A DNA stretch of 64,000 bases from UA16 sp042095135 (GCA_042095135.1 JBELBV010000004.1:38575-102574); one strand, 5' to 3'; positions 1-9,888 are shown, counted from the first letter of the stretch. Notes: generated from the letters alone by a model not told the origin. A program made the numbers and translations.

Positions 1-692
1 GACGCCTTCACAGCGTTGACTGAAGCGTTGGAAGTAACCGTAGACGAGCTGTTGGCTTACCCCTTGTTGGCGGCAGTATTGCAGTACCACGTGGTTGGCG
101 CTGAGGCGTACTCCACCGATCTAAGCGACGGACAAGAAATCGAGACCTTGCTTGGCGAAAACGTGACCGTGACCATCAACGCCGAGGGCGTGTTCATCAA
201 TCAAGCACAGGTCATCGTAGCGGATATTGCCGCTGACAATGGCGTGGTGCACGTCATTGATGCGGTTCTTTTGCCTGAGTTCCCAGAACCAACCACCGTC
301 GTGGACATCATTGTAGAAAGCGAGGACCACACGTTGTTGGAAGCGGCTGTCATTGAAGCCGGCCTTGTCGATGCGTTGAGTGCAGAAGGTCCGTTCACGG
401 TGTTTGCACCAACCGATGCTGCAGTCGTAGCGTTGACCGAAGCATTGGAAATCACGGCGGACGAGTTGTTGGCCCTGCCAAACCTGGCGGACATCTTGCT
501 CTACCACGCAGTTGGCGCAGAAGCCTTTGCAGCTGACCTTTCCGATGGCCAGTTGATCGAAACTCTTCAAGGAGGAAACGTAACGGTGAGCATCACCGCT
601 GATGGCGTGTTCATCAACGATGCACAAGTAATCGTCGCTGACTTGGAAGCCGACAACGGCGTTGTGCACGTGATCGATGCGGTTCTTTTGCC
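1..692 (+). repeat. Tandem FAS1-encoding DNA repeat, 417-bp period
   Basis: Bases 1-275 and 418-692 encode the same domain segment with a 417-base offset. The DNA is still visibly similar, e.g. near 240-275 and 657-692 (both encode VHVIDAVLLP). This points to a fairly recent duplication of the FAS1 unit; further copies could lie upstream of the window. Confidence 0.75.
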
Positions 693-957
693 GCCAACGA
701 CCAGTGTAGCCGAATTGAATGCCTTCGAATTGAACATTTACCCGAACCCTGTGAGCAATGGGACCTTCACCGTAAGCGGTGCTTGGGAAGCTGGGGCCAG
801 CATTCAGGTCTTTGACATCACGGGACGCAACGTATTCGAAACGACGTCAACACAAACGACAATCCAGGTGGCTACTGAAGGGTGGCAAGTTGGAACTTAC
901 GCAGTGCGCATTTCAGATGAAATCCGCACCGCAACACGATTGTTTCTGGTTAATTAA
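1..957 (+). CDS. FAS1 (fasciclin) repeat protein with T9SS type A C-terminal domain, 5' partial
   Basis: The reading frame is open from base 1, so the N-terminus lies upstream of the window. About 1.7 FAS1 domains are visible; the conserved segment NGVVHVIDAVLLP occurs twice, 139 residues apart. FAS1 domains are extracellular adhesion modules. The last ~80 residues (from about FELNIYPNPVSNG to the end RLFLVN) match the Por secretion/T9SS type A sorting domain, so the protein is predicted to cross the outer membrane by type IX secretion and be attached to the cell surface or released. The role in surface adhesion is inferred from the domain family. A strong hairpin terminator follows the stop. 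Confidence 0.9.
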   Translation, partial: DAFTALTEALEVTVDELLAYPLLAAVLQYHVVGAEAYSTDLSDGQEIETLLGENVTVTINAEGVFINQAQVIVADIAADNGVVHVIDAVLLPEFPEPTTVVDIIVESEDHTLLEAAVIEAGLVDALSAEGPFTVFAPTDAAVVALTEALEITADELLALPNLADILLYHAVGAEAFAADLSDGQLIETLQGGNVTVSITADGVFINDAQVIVADLEADNGVVHVIDAVLLPPTTSVAELNAFELNIYPNPVSNGTFTVSGAWEAGASIQVFDITGRNVFETTSTQTTIQVATEGWQVGTYAVRISDEIRTATRLFLVN

Positions 958-978
958 TTCTCAGACCGATTGACCAAC

Positions 979-1013
979 AGCGGGCCGACCTTCATGGTTG
1001 GCCCGCTTTTTTT
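979..1013. terminator. Intrinsic terminator between convergent genes
   Basis: A 12-base stem (AGCGGGCCGACC / GGTTGGCCCGCT, one G-T type mismatch) with loop TTCAT is followed by a run of seven T. It ends the FAS1 gene. The minus-strand epimerase stops at 1012, inside the T-run, so the hairpin may stop transcription from both sides. Confidence 0.85.
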
Positions 1014-1920
1014 ATACCAAATCGGACAAGGCCTCGTCGAGGTCTGTGTGATGAAAAGTGAAGCCTGCTTGGGTGATTCGTTCTGAGGCTACCCGCTGTG
1101 AGGATAAGACGACAGAGGCCATCTCCCCATACACCAGTTTGAGGGCAAAGGGCGGAACTGGTGGTGCCCAGAAGGGCCGGTTGCAAGCCTTGGCAATGGC
1201 CGCGCTTAATGTGCGGTTCGTAACCGGTTGCGGGGCCGCCAGGTTGTAGGTGCCTTCAGCGGACGAATCAGTAAGTGCCCACTCAAAGGCGCGTTGAACG
1301 TCGGACTCGTGGACCCACGATTGCCATTGTTGGCCACTGCCAACAGCCGATCCGAAACCCGATTTGAAGATGGGCAGCAGTTTGCCCAGCATCCCCCCGT
1401 GCGGGGACAACACCAATCCGATGCGCAACGATACCGTGCGCAATCCGAGCGTCTGCAGTTCAGCTACGCCGGATTCCCAAGCACACACGACGTCGGCCAA
1501 GAAGCCATGGTCACCCGGACTATCTTCGGTGAGCCATTCAGTGCCGCTGGGGTAGATGCCAATGGCGCTGGCCCCGACGCACACGCTGGGACGCTCTTCG
1601 TAGGGCAGTGCTGCGATCGCTTGGTGCAAGAGCGCAGAAGTCTGGACGCGGCTTTCGAGAATGGACGCTTTTGCCCGGGCTGTCCAGCGTTGGGCCACGG
1701 GGGCACCGGCGAGGTGGAGAATACCGCTCACATTGGTCAGCGCACCCGGGTCAATTTCCATGGCATCGGGATTCCATTTCACATAGTGCAGTAGCGGGTT
1801 TTCACTGTTTTTTGGGCGACGCGTTAGCACTTTGACGGCCTGGTTTTCCCGCAACAGCGAAGCGACGATAGCCTGGCCAATCAACCCTGTTCCTCCCGTG
1901 ATCAGAATGAATTTCTGCAT
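1012..1920 (-). CDS. TIGR01777 family NAD(P)-dependent epimerase (YfcH/SulA-like)
   Basis: 302 residues. The start at 1920 gives MQKFILITGGTGLIGQAI, a Rossmann nucleotide-binding loop (GGTGLIG) at the very N-terminus, as is normal in this extended short-chain dehydrogenase family. Also visible: HLAGAPVAQRW, the SAIGIYPSG segment, and a C-terminal DUF1731-like tail. A longer reading frame to 2340 would add unrelated residues antisense to the next gene and is rejected. Members are NAD(P)-binding epimerase-like enzymes; the substrate is unknown. It is divergent from the choice-of-anchor-B gene, with 58 bases between the starts. Confidence 0.9.
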   Translation of the reverse strand: MQKFILITGGTGLIGQAIVASLLRENQAVKVLTRRPKNSENPLLHYVKWNPDAMEIDPGALTNVSGILHLAGAPVAQRWTARAKASILESRVQTSALLHQAIAALPYEERPSVCVGASAIGIYPSGTEWLTEDSPGDHGFLADVVCAWESGVAELQTLGLRTVSLRIGLVLSPHGGMLGKLLPIFKSGFGSAVGSGQQWQSWVHESDVQRAFEWALTDSSAEGTYNLAAPQPVTNRTLSAAIAKACNRPFWAPPVPPFALKLVYGEMASVVLSSQRVASERITQAGFTFHHTDLDEALSDLV

Positions 1921-1978
1921 GCAGGTCAAACAACCTGAGGCGGCTTTTTGTTGTACCTTCAGAGTAGAACCACAGAAC

Positions 1979-3847
1979 ATGTGTACTCCATTACCCCCCC
2001 AAACTGCCCGAGTACTCCGAACAGTCTTGAACCAAATTCTGACCCTCGCGGCCTTGATGATTGTTGCTGTTCCGGTTGAAAGCCAAACGCCTTGTGAGGG
2101 CGGGTTTGCGGACGGGTTTCCATGCGAACGCATGACGCTATTGTCTTCCATGAGCAATGCCGACCTGAATGGGACTGGCGCGAATGATGTATGGGGTTGG
2201 ACCGATCCGGTCACGGGAGTGGAGTATGCGCTCGTGGGAGAACGCCAAGGTCTGGCCATTGTTGATTTGAGCGTGCCTACAGCTCCCTTTTTAGCCGCAT
2301 TCATGCCGACACAGACTTCTTCGAGTTCCTGGCGCGACATGAAGGTCTATGCCGATCACGCTTATGTTGTTTCAGAGGCCAATGCGCATGGACTTCAGGT
2401 GTTGGACTTGAACCAACTGCGTGATTTGACGGAGTTCCCGACCACGTTGGATCCCACCAATTGGCTTGGGACGTTCTCAGATGCCCACAATGTCGTTGTT
2501 GATGAGCAATCGGGGTTGCTTTACGCCGTTGGCACCAATCTCGCGGGCGGCGGCTTGGTGGCGTTCGATTTGTCCGATCCCGCTTCGCCCGTGTTGGTGG
2601 GGGACTACAGCGAAGCAGGGTACACCCACGACGCGCAAGGTGTTGTGTACAACGGGCCCGACGCCGACTTCATCGGCAAGTCCATCGTGTTCGGTGCCAA
2701 CGCCAATAAGCTCGCCATCATGGACGCCACGGACCCGAGTGACATCGTCACCGTGAGCATAACAAACTACGACTATTCGTATACCCATCAATGCTGGTTG
2801 ACCGAGGACCACAAGTACCTGCTCCTCGGAGATGAATTGGACGAGCAGAACCAAGGCATCAACACCCGCACCTTGATTTTTGACGTACAAGATTTGACCA
2901 ACCCGGTGCTCATCGGTGAGCATTTTTCAGCGTTGACGGCCATCGACCACAACCAGTACGTTGTCGGTAATTTGCTCTTCCAAGCCAATTACCGTGCGGG
3001 ATTGCGGATGCTTTCCCTCACGGATGTAGCCGCTGGAGAATTGACGGAAATCGGGTATTTCGATGTCGACCCCACGAGCGACGCGGCTCAATTTTCCGGG
3101 TCGTGGTCGACCTATCCGTACTTCGAATCCGGCACAGTAGTTGTCACGTCCATCGACGATGGCATTTATATCGTTCAACCCAAATTCATTGAAGTTGAAG
3201 TGGTCAATCCCGCTCTTTGTCAAGGAGAGGATTTGGTCGTTTACATCGAAGTGCTCACGGGGCTCATGCCACCGTTTGAATTGAGCATCCCCGATCTTCC
3301 TGCGGGAGCGGATTTGCTGGATTTTCAATGGGAAATGGACGGTCCGGGCAGCTTTGTTTGCACGGTCACCGGATTGACCGAGTGGACCGGAGATCAATCC
3401 CTGACCGTTCAACTGGATTCGCCACTCAACCAAGTCAGTGAAGCATTCGGTTTTTCGTTGGAGGCTGGTTCGATGTGGTATGCGGATGCGGATGGGGATG
3501 GTTTTGGCGATCCGGCGACGACAACGCTCGCGTGCGCCCAACCCGAGGGCTACATCTCAGACGCGACCGATTGCAATGATTCCTCAGCAATAGTGTTCCC
3601 GGGTGCGCCTGGGACGGAGCAAGGCCTGGACAACAACTGCGATGGTATCATCGCAGGAGATGAGGAAGCAGGATGTCCTGGGGATTTCAATTCCGATGGA
3701 GCCATCTCCGTGGCAGACCTGCTGGTCTATCTCGGAGAGTTCGGTTGCGAAGTGAACTGCACGGCTGACTTTGATTTTGACGGGTTGGTCAACATCGCTG
3801 ACTTGCTCGGATTCCTCTCCGTATTCGGAGAGGACTGCCCGAATTGA
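1979..3847 (+). CDS. Choice-of-anchor B family secreted protein with MopE-like and dockerin-like C-terminus
   Basis: 622 residues from ATG 1979. A signal peptide is visible (hydrophobic VLNQILTLAALMIVAVP, then ESQT). Residues ~45-395 look like a LVIVD/beta-propeller repeat domain as in choice-of-anchor B proteins (motifs such as GLAIVDLSVPTAPFL and LQVLDLNQL). Residues ~498-560 match the putative metal-binding MopE motif (YADADGDGFGD, DCNDSSAIVFPGA, LDNNCDG). The end carries two EF-hand-like half repeats (GDFNSDGAISVADLLVYLGE and DFDFDGLVNIADLLGFLSVF), resembling dockerin and replacing a T9SS domain. A -7-like box TACCTTCA lies at 1954-1961. Function is unknown; secretion and calcium binding are inferred. 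Confidence 0.85.
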   Translation: MCTPLPPQTARVLRTVLNQILTLAALMIVAVPVESQTPCEGGFADGFPCERMTLLSSMSNADLNGTGANDVWGWTDPVTGVEYALVGERQGLAIVDLSVPTAPFLAAFMPTQTSSSSWRDMKVYADHAYVVSEANAHGLQVLDLNQLRDLTEFPTTLDPTNWLGTFSDAHNVVVDEQSGLLYAVGTNLAGGGLVAFDLSDPASPVLVGDYSEAGYTHDAQGVVYNGPDADFIGKSIVFGANANKLAIMDATDPSDIVTVSITNYDYSYTHQCWLTEDHKYLLLGDELDEQNQGINTRTLIFDVQDLTNPVLIGEHFSALTAIDHNQYVVGNLLFQANYRAGLRMLSLTDVAAGELTEIGYFDVDPTSDAAQFSGSWSTYPYFESGTVVVTSIDDGIYIVQPKFIEVEVVNPALCQGEDLVVYIEVLTGLMPPFELSIPDLPAGADLLDFQWEMDGPGSFVCTVTGLTEWTGDQSLTVQLDSPLNQVSEAFGFSLEAGSMWYADADGDGFGDPATTTLACAQPEGYISDATDCNDSSAIVFPGAPGTEQGLDNNCDGIIAGDEEAGCPGDFNSDGAISVADLLVYLGEFGCEVNCTADFDFDGLVNIADLLGFLSVFGEDCPN

Positions 3848-3854
3848 GCAGTCG

Positions 3855-5759
3855 TCAGATCGGCTCGGTCTGTTGTTCAACCATGCGAGCGTATAGCCCG
3901 CCGGCTTGAGCGAGTTCACTCGGTGTGCCGGCTTCAACCACCTGGCCTGCATCCAGTACGACCACGTGATCAGCGCCTCGTATGCTGCTGATGCGGTGGG
4001 AGATCAGCAGTACTGCAGCGTCATTGCCCCGTTCTCGGATGGACTTGAGGATGACCTCTTCGGTTTCGGTATCCACCGCCGAAAGGCAATCGTCTAAAAT
4101 CAGCAATGGCGGCTTGCGCAGGAACGCACGGGCAATGGAAATGCGTTGTTTCTGTCCACCACTCAGGTTGACCCCGCGTTCACCCAGCACCGTTTCGTAG
4201 CCGTTTTCGAATCCTTCGATGTTGTGGGCGACGTGCGCCTCCACCGCGGCGCTTTTGACGGTCGTCAAGTCCGCCTCCTCTTCAGCCAGCCCGAAAGCAA
4301 TGTTGCCGGCAATAGAGTCCGAGAATAAGAACACGTCCTGCGGAACGTAACCGATTAACCGACGGAATGTGTTTAAGTCCCATTCGGTCAGGGATTTGCT
4401 ATTCAGTGCTACCCGCCCATCTGATGGGTCCATAATGCGCATGGCCAGCTGGGCTATTGTAGACTTGCCGCTGCCGGTGCGTCCAGTGATGGCCACTACC
4501 TGGCCGGGCTGCACCGAAAAGCTTACACCCCGAAGGGCTTCGATGCCCGTTTCAGGATATCGGTAACTGACGTTGTCAAACACCAGCGATTCCATGGCCT
4601 TCGGCGTTGCCGGATCTTCTTCGGCCGGCGATTGAATCAGCGGTTTGGCTTCCATGAAGTCGTTGATGCGTTTCATGGAGGCTTCCGCTTTTTGTACGAG
4701 GGAGGTGACCCAACCGACCGATGCGAAAGGCCAGGTGAGCAGGTTGACGTAAAAGACAAATTGAAAGATGTGGCCCACTTCCAATTCTCCAGCGATGACC
4801 CGTTGTCCTCCGATGTAAATGGTCAAGATGGTGCTGAGGCCAACCAGCAGAACGATGATCGGCATGAACAGTGCTTCCGTCTTAACGAGGTCCAGTGCAC
4901 TTACTTTGTAGCGGTCAGCTTCTGTCGAAAATCGATTTGCGGCATCGTTTTCCCGCTGGAAAGATTTCAATACGCGAATGCCGGCGATGTGCTGTTGAAC
5001 AAAGGTGCTCAAGCCGCTTTGCTGCCGTTGAACCGCTTCGCTTTGCCGGTTAATGCGCGAACTCACAAAGTAGATGCCCACTGACATCAGCGGCAGCGGC
5101 AGCAGGGCATAAAGGGTGAGTTTCCAATCGATGTACACCATGACACTCACGACCAAGAGGATGAGCATGGTCAAGTTCAAGGTGTACATGATGGCCGGGC
5201 CGAGGTACATTCTAACCTTGCTGACGTCTTCGCTGATGCGGTTCATCAGGTCGCCCGTGTCTTGCACCTTGTAGAAGGTGGCGTCCAGGCGCTGGTATTG
5301 ATCGAAGATGGTGCCTTTGAGGTCGTATTCAATTCGGCGGGACATCACGATGATGGTCTGCCGGGTGAAGAAGAGGAAGATGCCTTTGAGCAAATAGGCG
5401 AGCAGAAACAGGCCAGCTTGCCAAAACGCCAGTCGCTTCATCCACACCAGCGCATCTTGTTTTCCATTGAGCACAGGGGACCACGCGTCGGCATTTTCTC
5501 CAAATCGCGTGCGAATCCACTCCAAGGTGCGCGGAAATTCGGGTGCTGGGGCTGAGGTGAAGACTTCGCTTTCTGTCTGGCCTTCGCGCAAAGGGGCAAG
5601 GAAGGCTTCGTCCACCCCTTTCATGGCGTTGACGCCCTCCCCGATGAGACTCGGGGCGTAGACAGCGAAGACGTTGGTGAAGAAAATGAAGGCAATGCCG
5701 CCAAGGAGCAGGTTGGGATACTTGGCGATGTAGGGGTTCAGTTTCCAGAGCTCACGCAT
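3855..5759 (-). CDS. ABC transporter, fused permease-ATPase (MsbA/LmrA-like exporter)
   Basis: 634 residues. The N-terminal ~330 residues are a type IV exporter transmembrane domain with several hydrophobic helices. The C-terminal nucleotide-binding domain shows Walker A GRTGSGKST, Q-loop GYVPQDVFLF, signature LSGGQKQR, Walker B LLILDDCLSAVD and the H-loop in LLISHRIS. The family exports lipids, drugs or peptides as homodimers in the inner membrane. The start lies 6 bases after the stop of the TonB-dependent receptor, so the two genes form an operon. A link between receptor and exporter substrate is possible but not shown. Confidence 0.93.
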   Translation of the reverse strand: MRELWKLNPYIAKYPNLLLGGIAFIFFTNVFAVYAPSLIGEGVNAMKGVDEAFLAPLREGQTESEVFTSAPAPEFPRTLEWIRTRFGENADAWSPVLNGKQDALVWMKRLAFWQAGLFLLAYLLKGIFLFFTRQTIIVMSRRIEYDLKGTIFDQYQRLDATFYKVQDTGDLMNRISEDVSKVRMYLGPAIMYTLNLTMLILLVVSVMVYIDWKLTLYALLPLPLMSVGIYFVSSRINRQSEAVQRQQSGLSTFVQQHIAGIRVLKSFQRENDAANRFSTEADRYKVSALDLVKTEALFMPIIVLLVGLSTILTIYIGGQRVIAGELEVGHIFQFVFYVNLLTWPFASVGWVTSLVQKAEASMKRINDFMEAKPLIQSPAEEDPATPKAMESLVFDNVSYRYPETGIEALRGVSFSVQPGQVVAITGRTGSGKSTIAQLAMRIMDPSDGRVALNSKSLTEWDLNTFRRLIGYVPQDVFLFSDSIAGNIAFGLAEEEADLTTVKSAAVEAHVAHNIEGFENGYETVLGERGVNLSGGQKQRISIARAFLRKPPLLILDDCLSAVDTETEEVILKSIRERGNDAAVLLISHRISSIRGADHVVVLDAGQVVEAGTPSELAQAGGLYARMVEQQTEPI

Positions 5760-5765
5760 GCCGCA

Positions 5766-8150
5766 TCAAAACTTGAAGTTCCAGGTGACTGATGGAATGA
5801 TGGGAAACAAACTCACTTGATTTGCCTGTAAATCCAATGTGCCTGAAGTCAAGTCTCCTTCGTTGCTGAAGTAGATGAAGTAGGGGTTCAAACGGTTGTA
5901 GAGGTTGTACACGCCAAATGTCCAGCTGGATTCCCTGCGAATGTCGCGTTTTTTCATGGATTTGGCGGGGTCCGGGGTGTAGGTCGCACTGACATCAGCG
6001 CGGTGGTAAGGCGCCATTCGGAAGCCGTTCCGGGCGCCATAAACGTCGGTGATGCGGCCTTCGAAAATGTAGCGTTGAACCGGCAGGGTGAGTGAGTTTC
6101 CTGTAGCGTAAACAAAGGCGCCGCCAAACCGCCAGGCCTTCGATATGGTGTAATCCAGGACCACGCTCAAGTCGTGCCGGCGGTCGTATTTGGCCGGAAA
6201 AATCAAGCCCATGTTTAAGTCGTCAAATTGACGCTCGGTATTGCTCCAGGTGTACCCGATCCACCCGGTGAACTGGCCTTGGCGTTTTTTGAGGAAGGTT
6301 TCCACCCCGTACGACCACCCTTCACCGAAGACCAGGTTGTTGTCGACATTATCGCCAATGTTATCCTCAGGGCTGGTGTTTTCGGCGTAAGCCACTAGGT
6401 TTTCCAATTCCTTCCAATAGCCTTCGATGGACGCTTCCCAATTGTCATCCTCGCCCAAGGTTTTGAAATAACCCAGGCTCGCCTGGCGGCCCCATTGCGG
6501 CTTCACGCGGTCGGAACTGGGAATCCAGATGTCGCCGGGCAGGGAACTGGTGCCGAGGGAGGTCAGGTGCACGTATTGGTAGTTTTCGCTGTAGCCGGCT
6601 TTGAGGCTGGATCTCGGACCGGTGGTCACCCGCAAGGCTAAACGTGGCTCCCAGCCCCTGTAAAACTGAACCAATTCGCCCGGTGCATATTCCGTGACGG
6701 ACTGAGTCGTAGTGCCGGGCGTGTCCATGGGGTACCGGGTAAACGGCCCCACATGCCAGAATCCGCTCCACCGCATACCGGCATGCAAACGCACGGCCTC
6801 TGTGATGTCGAAGTCGTCTTGCAGGTATACGCCTGCCTCGTGGCTGAACGTTTGCTCAGACGTCCCCGTGTCAAATTCGGTGTCGCCGCTGCGCGCAGAA
6901 AAATCGGTGGGAATGAAGTCGTGGTGGACATAATCAATGCCGCCTTTGATGACGTGGCGCGGGTTGGGATAGAAACTCCACTCGGTGCGTCCGACAAGGT
7001 CCTTGATGCCACTTTCAAACCCGAATTCAAACTCCTCCTGTCCGGCTAGGAATGAGAAGGTGTATTCCGAGTATGTCGCGCCCACGTTGAGGAACATGCG
7101 GTCGTTCAGTATGCGATTCCACCGCAAAGACCCCATGGAGTTGCCCCATGGAATGGAAGTGTTGAACCCGGCTTCCGCGCTGTTGAAACTGAAGACGTCT
7201 TTGCCAAAATATCCCGACAAGAACAATTGATCTCGGTCACTCAGGCGGTAATTGATTTTGGCATTGAAGTCATAAAAATAGTAACCGGTACCCTCGAACG
7301 CGGAGCCTTTGATGAAGGGCCGTGTCAAAATGTCCAGGTAAGTTCTGCGCCCCGACAAAATCAAACTGCACGTGTCTTTGATGATCGGCCCCTCGACCGT
7401 GAGCCGTGAGCTGATGAGGCCCAATCCGCCCGTGGTTTTCCATTCTTTGGCGTTGCCCTCTTTCAGCCCGATGTTCAGGACTGAGCTTACGCGTCCCCCA
7501 TACTCAGCGGGCATGGACCCTTTGATGAGGTCGATGTTTTTGATGGCGTCAGCGTTGAAGACGCTGAAGAACCCAAACAAATGCGAGGCGTTGTACACCG
7601 TCGCATCGTCAAGCAGGATGAGGTTTTGGTCTGGGCCGCCTCCGCGGACGTAGAATCCGCTGTTCCCTTCGCCAGCGCTGGAAACCCCAGGCAAGAACTG
7701 GAGTACCTTCAATACGTCCACTTCCCCCAGAAGGGCGGGGAGTGCTTTGATTTGGTCGACCTCGACGGATGCTCGCCCCACATCTGTGCTGGCGGTATGG
7801 TCGGTTCGTTCCCCGACCACCGTCGCTTCTTCGAAGGCAATCACGGCCGGTTCAAGTCCCACGTTGTAGACAGATTGTCCGGGCTTTAATTGAATTTCCT
7901 TCGTGTTGAATCCGATGAAACTGACAGCCACAGCCTTCGCACCGCCGGTGAGGGTCAAGCTGTAAAAGCCGTAGATGTTGGTGGAGGTTCCGCGGCCGTC
8001 ATTGACAGGGACGACGCTGGCACCGAGGATTTGTTCGCCGGTGGCAGCATCCGTCACAGTCCCGCTTATGGTGCGCTGTGCATGTGCCGCAAACGAGACA
8101 AATAAGATGCTCAATGTGAGCAAAATTGAGTGTTGAAATGGGCGGTGCAT
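5766..8150 (-). CDS. TonB-dependent receptor with CarboxypepD_reg-like N-terminal domain
   Basis: 794 residues. A signal peptide ends near AAHAQR, followed by a carboxypeptidase-regulatory-like beta-sandwich (ISGTVTDAATGEQILGASV, ~26-110), a plug domain (ALPALLGEVDVLKVLQFLPG, FYVRGGGPDQNLILLDDATV, MPAEYGGRVSSVLNI) and a long beta-barrel ending in aromatic F (SVTWNFKF). It is shorter than SusC-type receptors and has no SusD partner beside it, so a siderophore, vitamin or small-substrate importer is as likely as a glycan importer. It is followed by the ABC exporter in the same operon. A consensus TACCTTTG box lies 8 bases before the start. Confidence 0.92.
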   Translation of the reverse strand: MHRPFQHSILLTLSILFVSFAAHAQRTISGTVTDAATGEQILGASVVPVNDGRGTSTNIYGFYSLTLTGGAKAVAVSFIGFNTKEIQLKPGQSVYNVGLEPAVIAFEEATVVGERTDHTASTDVGRASVEVDQIKALPALLGEVDVLKVLQFLPGVSSAGEGNSGFYVRGGGPDQNLILLDDATVYNASHLFGFFSVFNADAIKNIDLIKGSMPAEYGGRVSSVLNIGLKEGNAKEWKTTGGLGLISSRLTVEGPIIKDTCSLILSGRRTYLDILTRPFIKGSAFEGTGYYFYDFNAKINYRLSDRDQLFLSGYFGKDVFSFNSAEAGFNTSIPWGNSMGSLRWNRILNDRMFLNVGATYSEYTFSFLAGQEEFEFGFESGIKDLVGRTEWSFYPNPRHVIKGGIDYVHHDFIPTDFSARSGDTEFDTGTSEQTFSHEAGVYLQDDFDITEAVRLHAGMRWSGFWHVGPFTRYPMDTPGTTTQSVTEYAPGELVQFYRGWEPRLALRVTTGPRSSLKAGYSENYQYVHLTSLGTSSLPGDIWIPSSDRVKPQWGRQASLGYFKTLGEDDNWEASIEGYWKELENLVAYAENTSPEDNIGDNVDNNLVFGEGWSYGVETFLKKRQGQFTGWIGYTWSNTERQFDDLNMGLIFPAKYDRRHDLSVVLDYTISKAWRFGGAFVYATGNSLTLPVQRYIFEGRITDVYGARNGFRMAPYHRADVSATYTPDPAKSMKKRDIRRESSWTFGVYNLYNRLNPYFIYFSNEGDLTSGTLDLQANQVSLFPIIPSVTWNFKF

Positions 8151-8158
8151 GGCGTGGG

Positions 8159-8166
8159 CAAAGGTA
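8159..8166 (-). promoter_or_regulatory. -7 promoter box of the TonB receptor operon
   Basis: On the minus strand it reads TACCTTTG, an exact match to the Bacteroidota TAnnTTTG element, 8 bases upstream of the ATG. The expected transcription start would leave a leader of only a few bases. Confidence 0.6.
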
Positions 8167-8238
8167 TTGGGCTCGGTAAGGCCACTGCCCTAATAACAAC
8201 TGGTTTTAGCATTTGTTGGACACTACCTTGTGCGGAGA

Positions 8239-9888
8239 ATGAAAGCGCAGCGACAATCCACGATTTGGTTGGTGTTGTGCGGTGCCCTGACGGCCACCGT
8301 TGGAGGGTGCAATTCCACTTCGTATGACGCGCCCAACGTGTTTCGCTACAATGAAAGCGCTAACCTCACGTCGCTCGATCCGGCTTTTGCGCGTACCCTC
8401 GAACCCATGTGGGTGGTGGATCAGCTGTACGATGGTTTGGTGGAATTGGATGCCAATTTGAACGTAGAGCCGCTCATTGCCGAATCCTACTACGCAGAAG
8501 AGGAAGGGACCAAGTGGGTTTTTGTGTTGCGTGATGATGTGCGCTTTGCCGCCCATCCCGATGTTCCCGGGTTGGCCATGGGCCGGCGACTCACAGCGCA
8601 AGACGTTGTGTTCAGCCTGAACCGGCTCCGCGATCCGCAGGTCGCTTCGAGTGGTCGCTGGATCTTGGATGCACTGGACACGTCGAGCGAAGGGGAGGGC
8701 TTGGTCGCACGTGGCGTGGATACGGTTGAGTTCAAATTGAAGCTTCCGTTTCCGCCGTTTTTAGGCCTGCTTGCCACGGCGTACGCCAATGTGGTTGCCC
8801 CGGAGGCGGTCGAATACTTTGGTGAGGATTTTCGTCGCAATCCGGTGGGTTCGGGGCCGTTCAAATTGGCGTGGTGGTTGGAAGATGTGGCCTGCGTGCT
8901 GCACCGGAACGAAGGCTACTGGGAGCGCGATGACGCAGGCGAAGACCTGCCGTACTTGGATGCGGTGCACATTTCGTTTGCGGCGGACATGGGGGCAGAA
9001 TACCAAGGGCTGCTGCAAGGAAAATTTGATTTTATGAGCGGCCTGCACCCGGCGTACATGGAAGAATTGCTCGAGGCGGATGGATCTTTGCGCGAAGAAC
9101 ATGCGTCGGCGGTTCGCATGGAGACCACGCCGTTTTTGAAAACGGATTACATCGGATTTTTCTTGGAGCCTGGTACGAAGGGCTGGTTGCCATGGCAGGA
9201 TAAAGCTGTGCGCAACGCACTCTCGCTGGCCATTGACCGGGAGGGCATCGCTCGGTCCCTAAGGCGTGGGACCGTGGTGCCGACCCGGGATTTTGTTCCG
9301 CCGGCCCTCGTGGGTCGCTCTGGCCCGAGGGCCATCGCCTACGCGGTTGAGCGCGCCCGGGCCGTGATGGACTCTGTGGCCACAGTGAATCCGCGGCCGT
9401 GGCCTGAATTGGTGCTTTCGACAACGAGTGACTACACCGATTTGTGCGCAGCGCTTCAATACCAATGGGAAGCTGTTGGCATGAAAGTCCGCATCGATGT
9501 AGTGGCACCGGCGACCCACCGGGAGCGGGTGGCCAACGGCAAGGCCGTGGCGTTTCGCAAATCGTGGTTGGCCGATTACCCAGATGCCGAAAATTTCTTG
9601 TCGCTTTTCCGGAAGGCCAATCACGCCCCAAGCGGTCCGAATTATACCCATTATGCGGATGCTGCCTTCGACGCACGCCTGGACTCGGCCATGGCGGAAC
9701 CGGATGCCTCCGAGCGAATCGTGCTTTATGACGACTTGAACGGAATGATTTCGGAGGCATTGCCGTTGATTCCGCTTTTTCATGACCAAGTGACTCATTT
9801 TGTCCGGCACGACGTCCAAGGATGGGAGATTAATTCTGTTAATCGATTGGATTTGAGGCGGGTAAAGAAAACGCCGGCGAACAACTGA
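8239..9888 (+). CDS. Extracellular solute-binding lipoprotein, family 5 (peptide/nickel/dipeptide type)
   Basis: 549 residues from ATG 8239. The lipobox TVGGC predicts a lipoprotein. SBP_bac_5 features: SLDPAF near the N-terminus, DQLYDGLVELD, KWVFVLRDDVRFA, and the YGxLDxLYVNPV-like region VGSGPFKLAWW, then NALSLAIDREGIA. The family binds oligopeptides, dipeptides or nickel for an ABC importer. No permease or ATPase is adjacent, so this copy is an orphan in the window. A TACCTTGT box lies 7 bases before the start; divergent from the TonB receptor. Confidence 0.9.
   Translation: MKAQRQSTIWLVLCGALTATVGGCNSTSYDAPNVFRYNESANLTSLDPAFARTLEPMWVVDQLYDGLVELDANLNVEPLIAESYYAEEEGTKWVFVLRDDVRFAAHPDVPGLAMGRRLTAQDVVFSLNRLRDPQVASSGRWILDALDTSSEGEGLVARGVDTVEFKLKLPFPPFLGLLATAYANVVAPEAVEYFGEDFRRNPVGSGPFKLAWWLEDVACVLHRNEGYWERDDAGEDLPYLDAVHISFAADMGAEYQGLLQGKFDFMSGLHPAYMEELLEADGSLREEHASAVRMETTPFLKTDYIGFFLEPGTKGWLPWQDKAVRNALSLAIDREGIARSLRRGTVVPTRDFVPPALVGRSGPRAIAYAVERARAVMDSVATVNPRPWPELVLSTTSDYTDLCAALQYQWEAVGMKVRIDVVAPATHRERVANGKAVAFRKSWLADYPDAENFLSLFRKANHAPSGPNYTHYADAAFDARLDSAMAEPDASERIVLYDDLNGMISEALPLIPLFHDQVTHFVRHDVQGWEINSVNRLDLRRVKKTPANN

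Noticed and set aside
1921..2340. N-terminal extension of the TIGR01777 gene
   Set aside because: The Rossmann motif begins at ATG 1920, and the extension lies antisense to the next gene.
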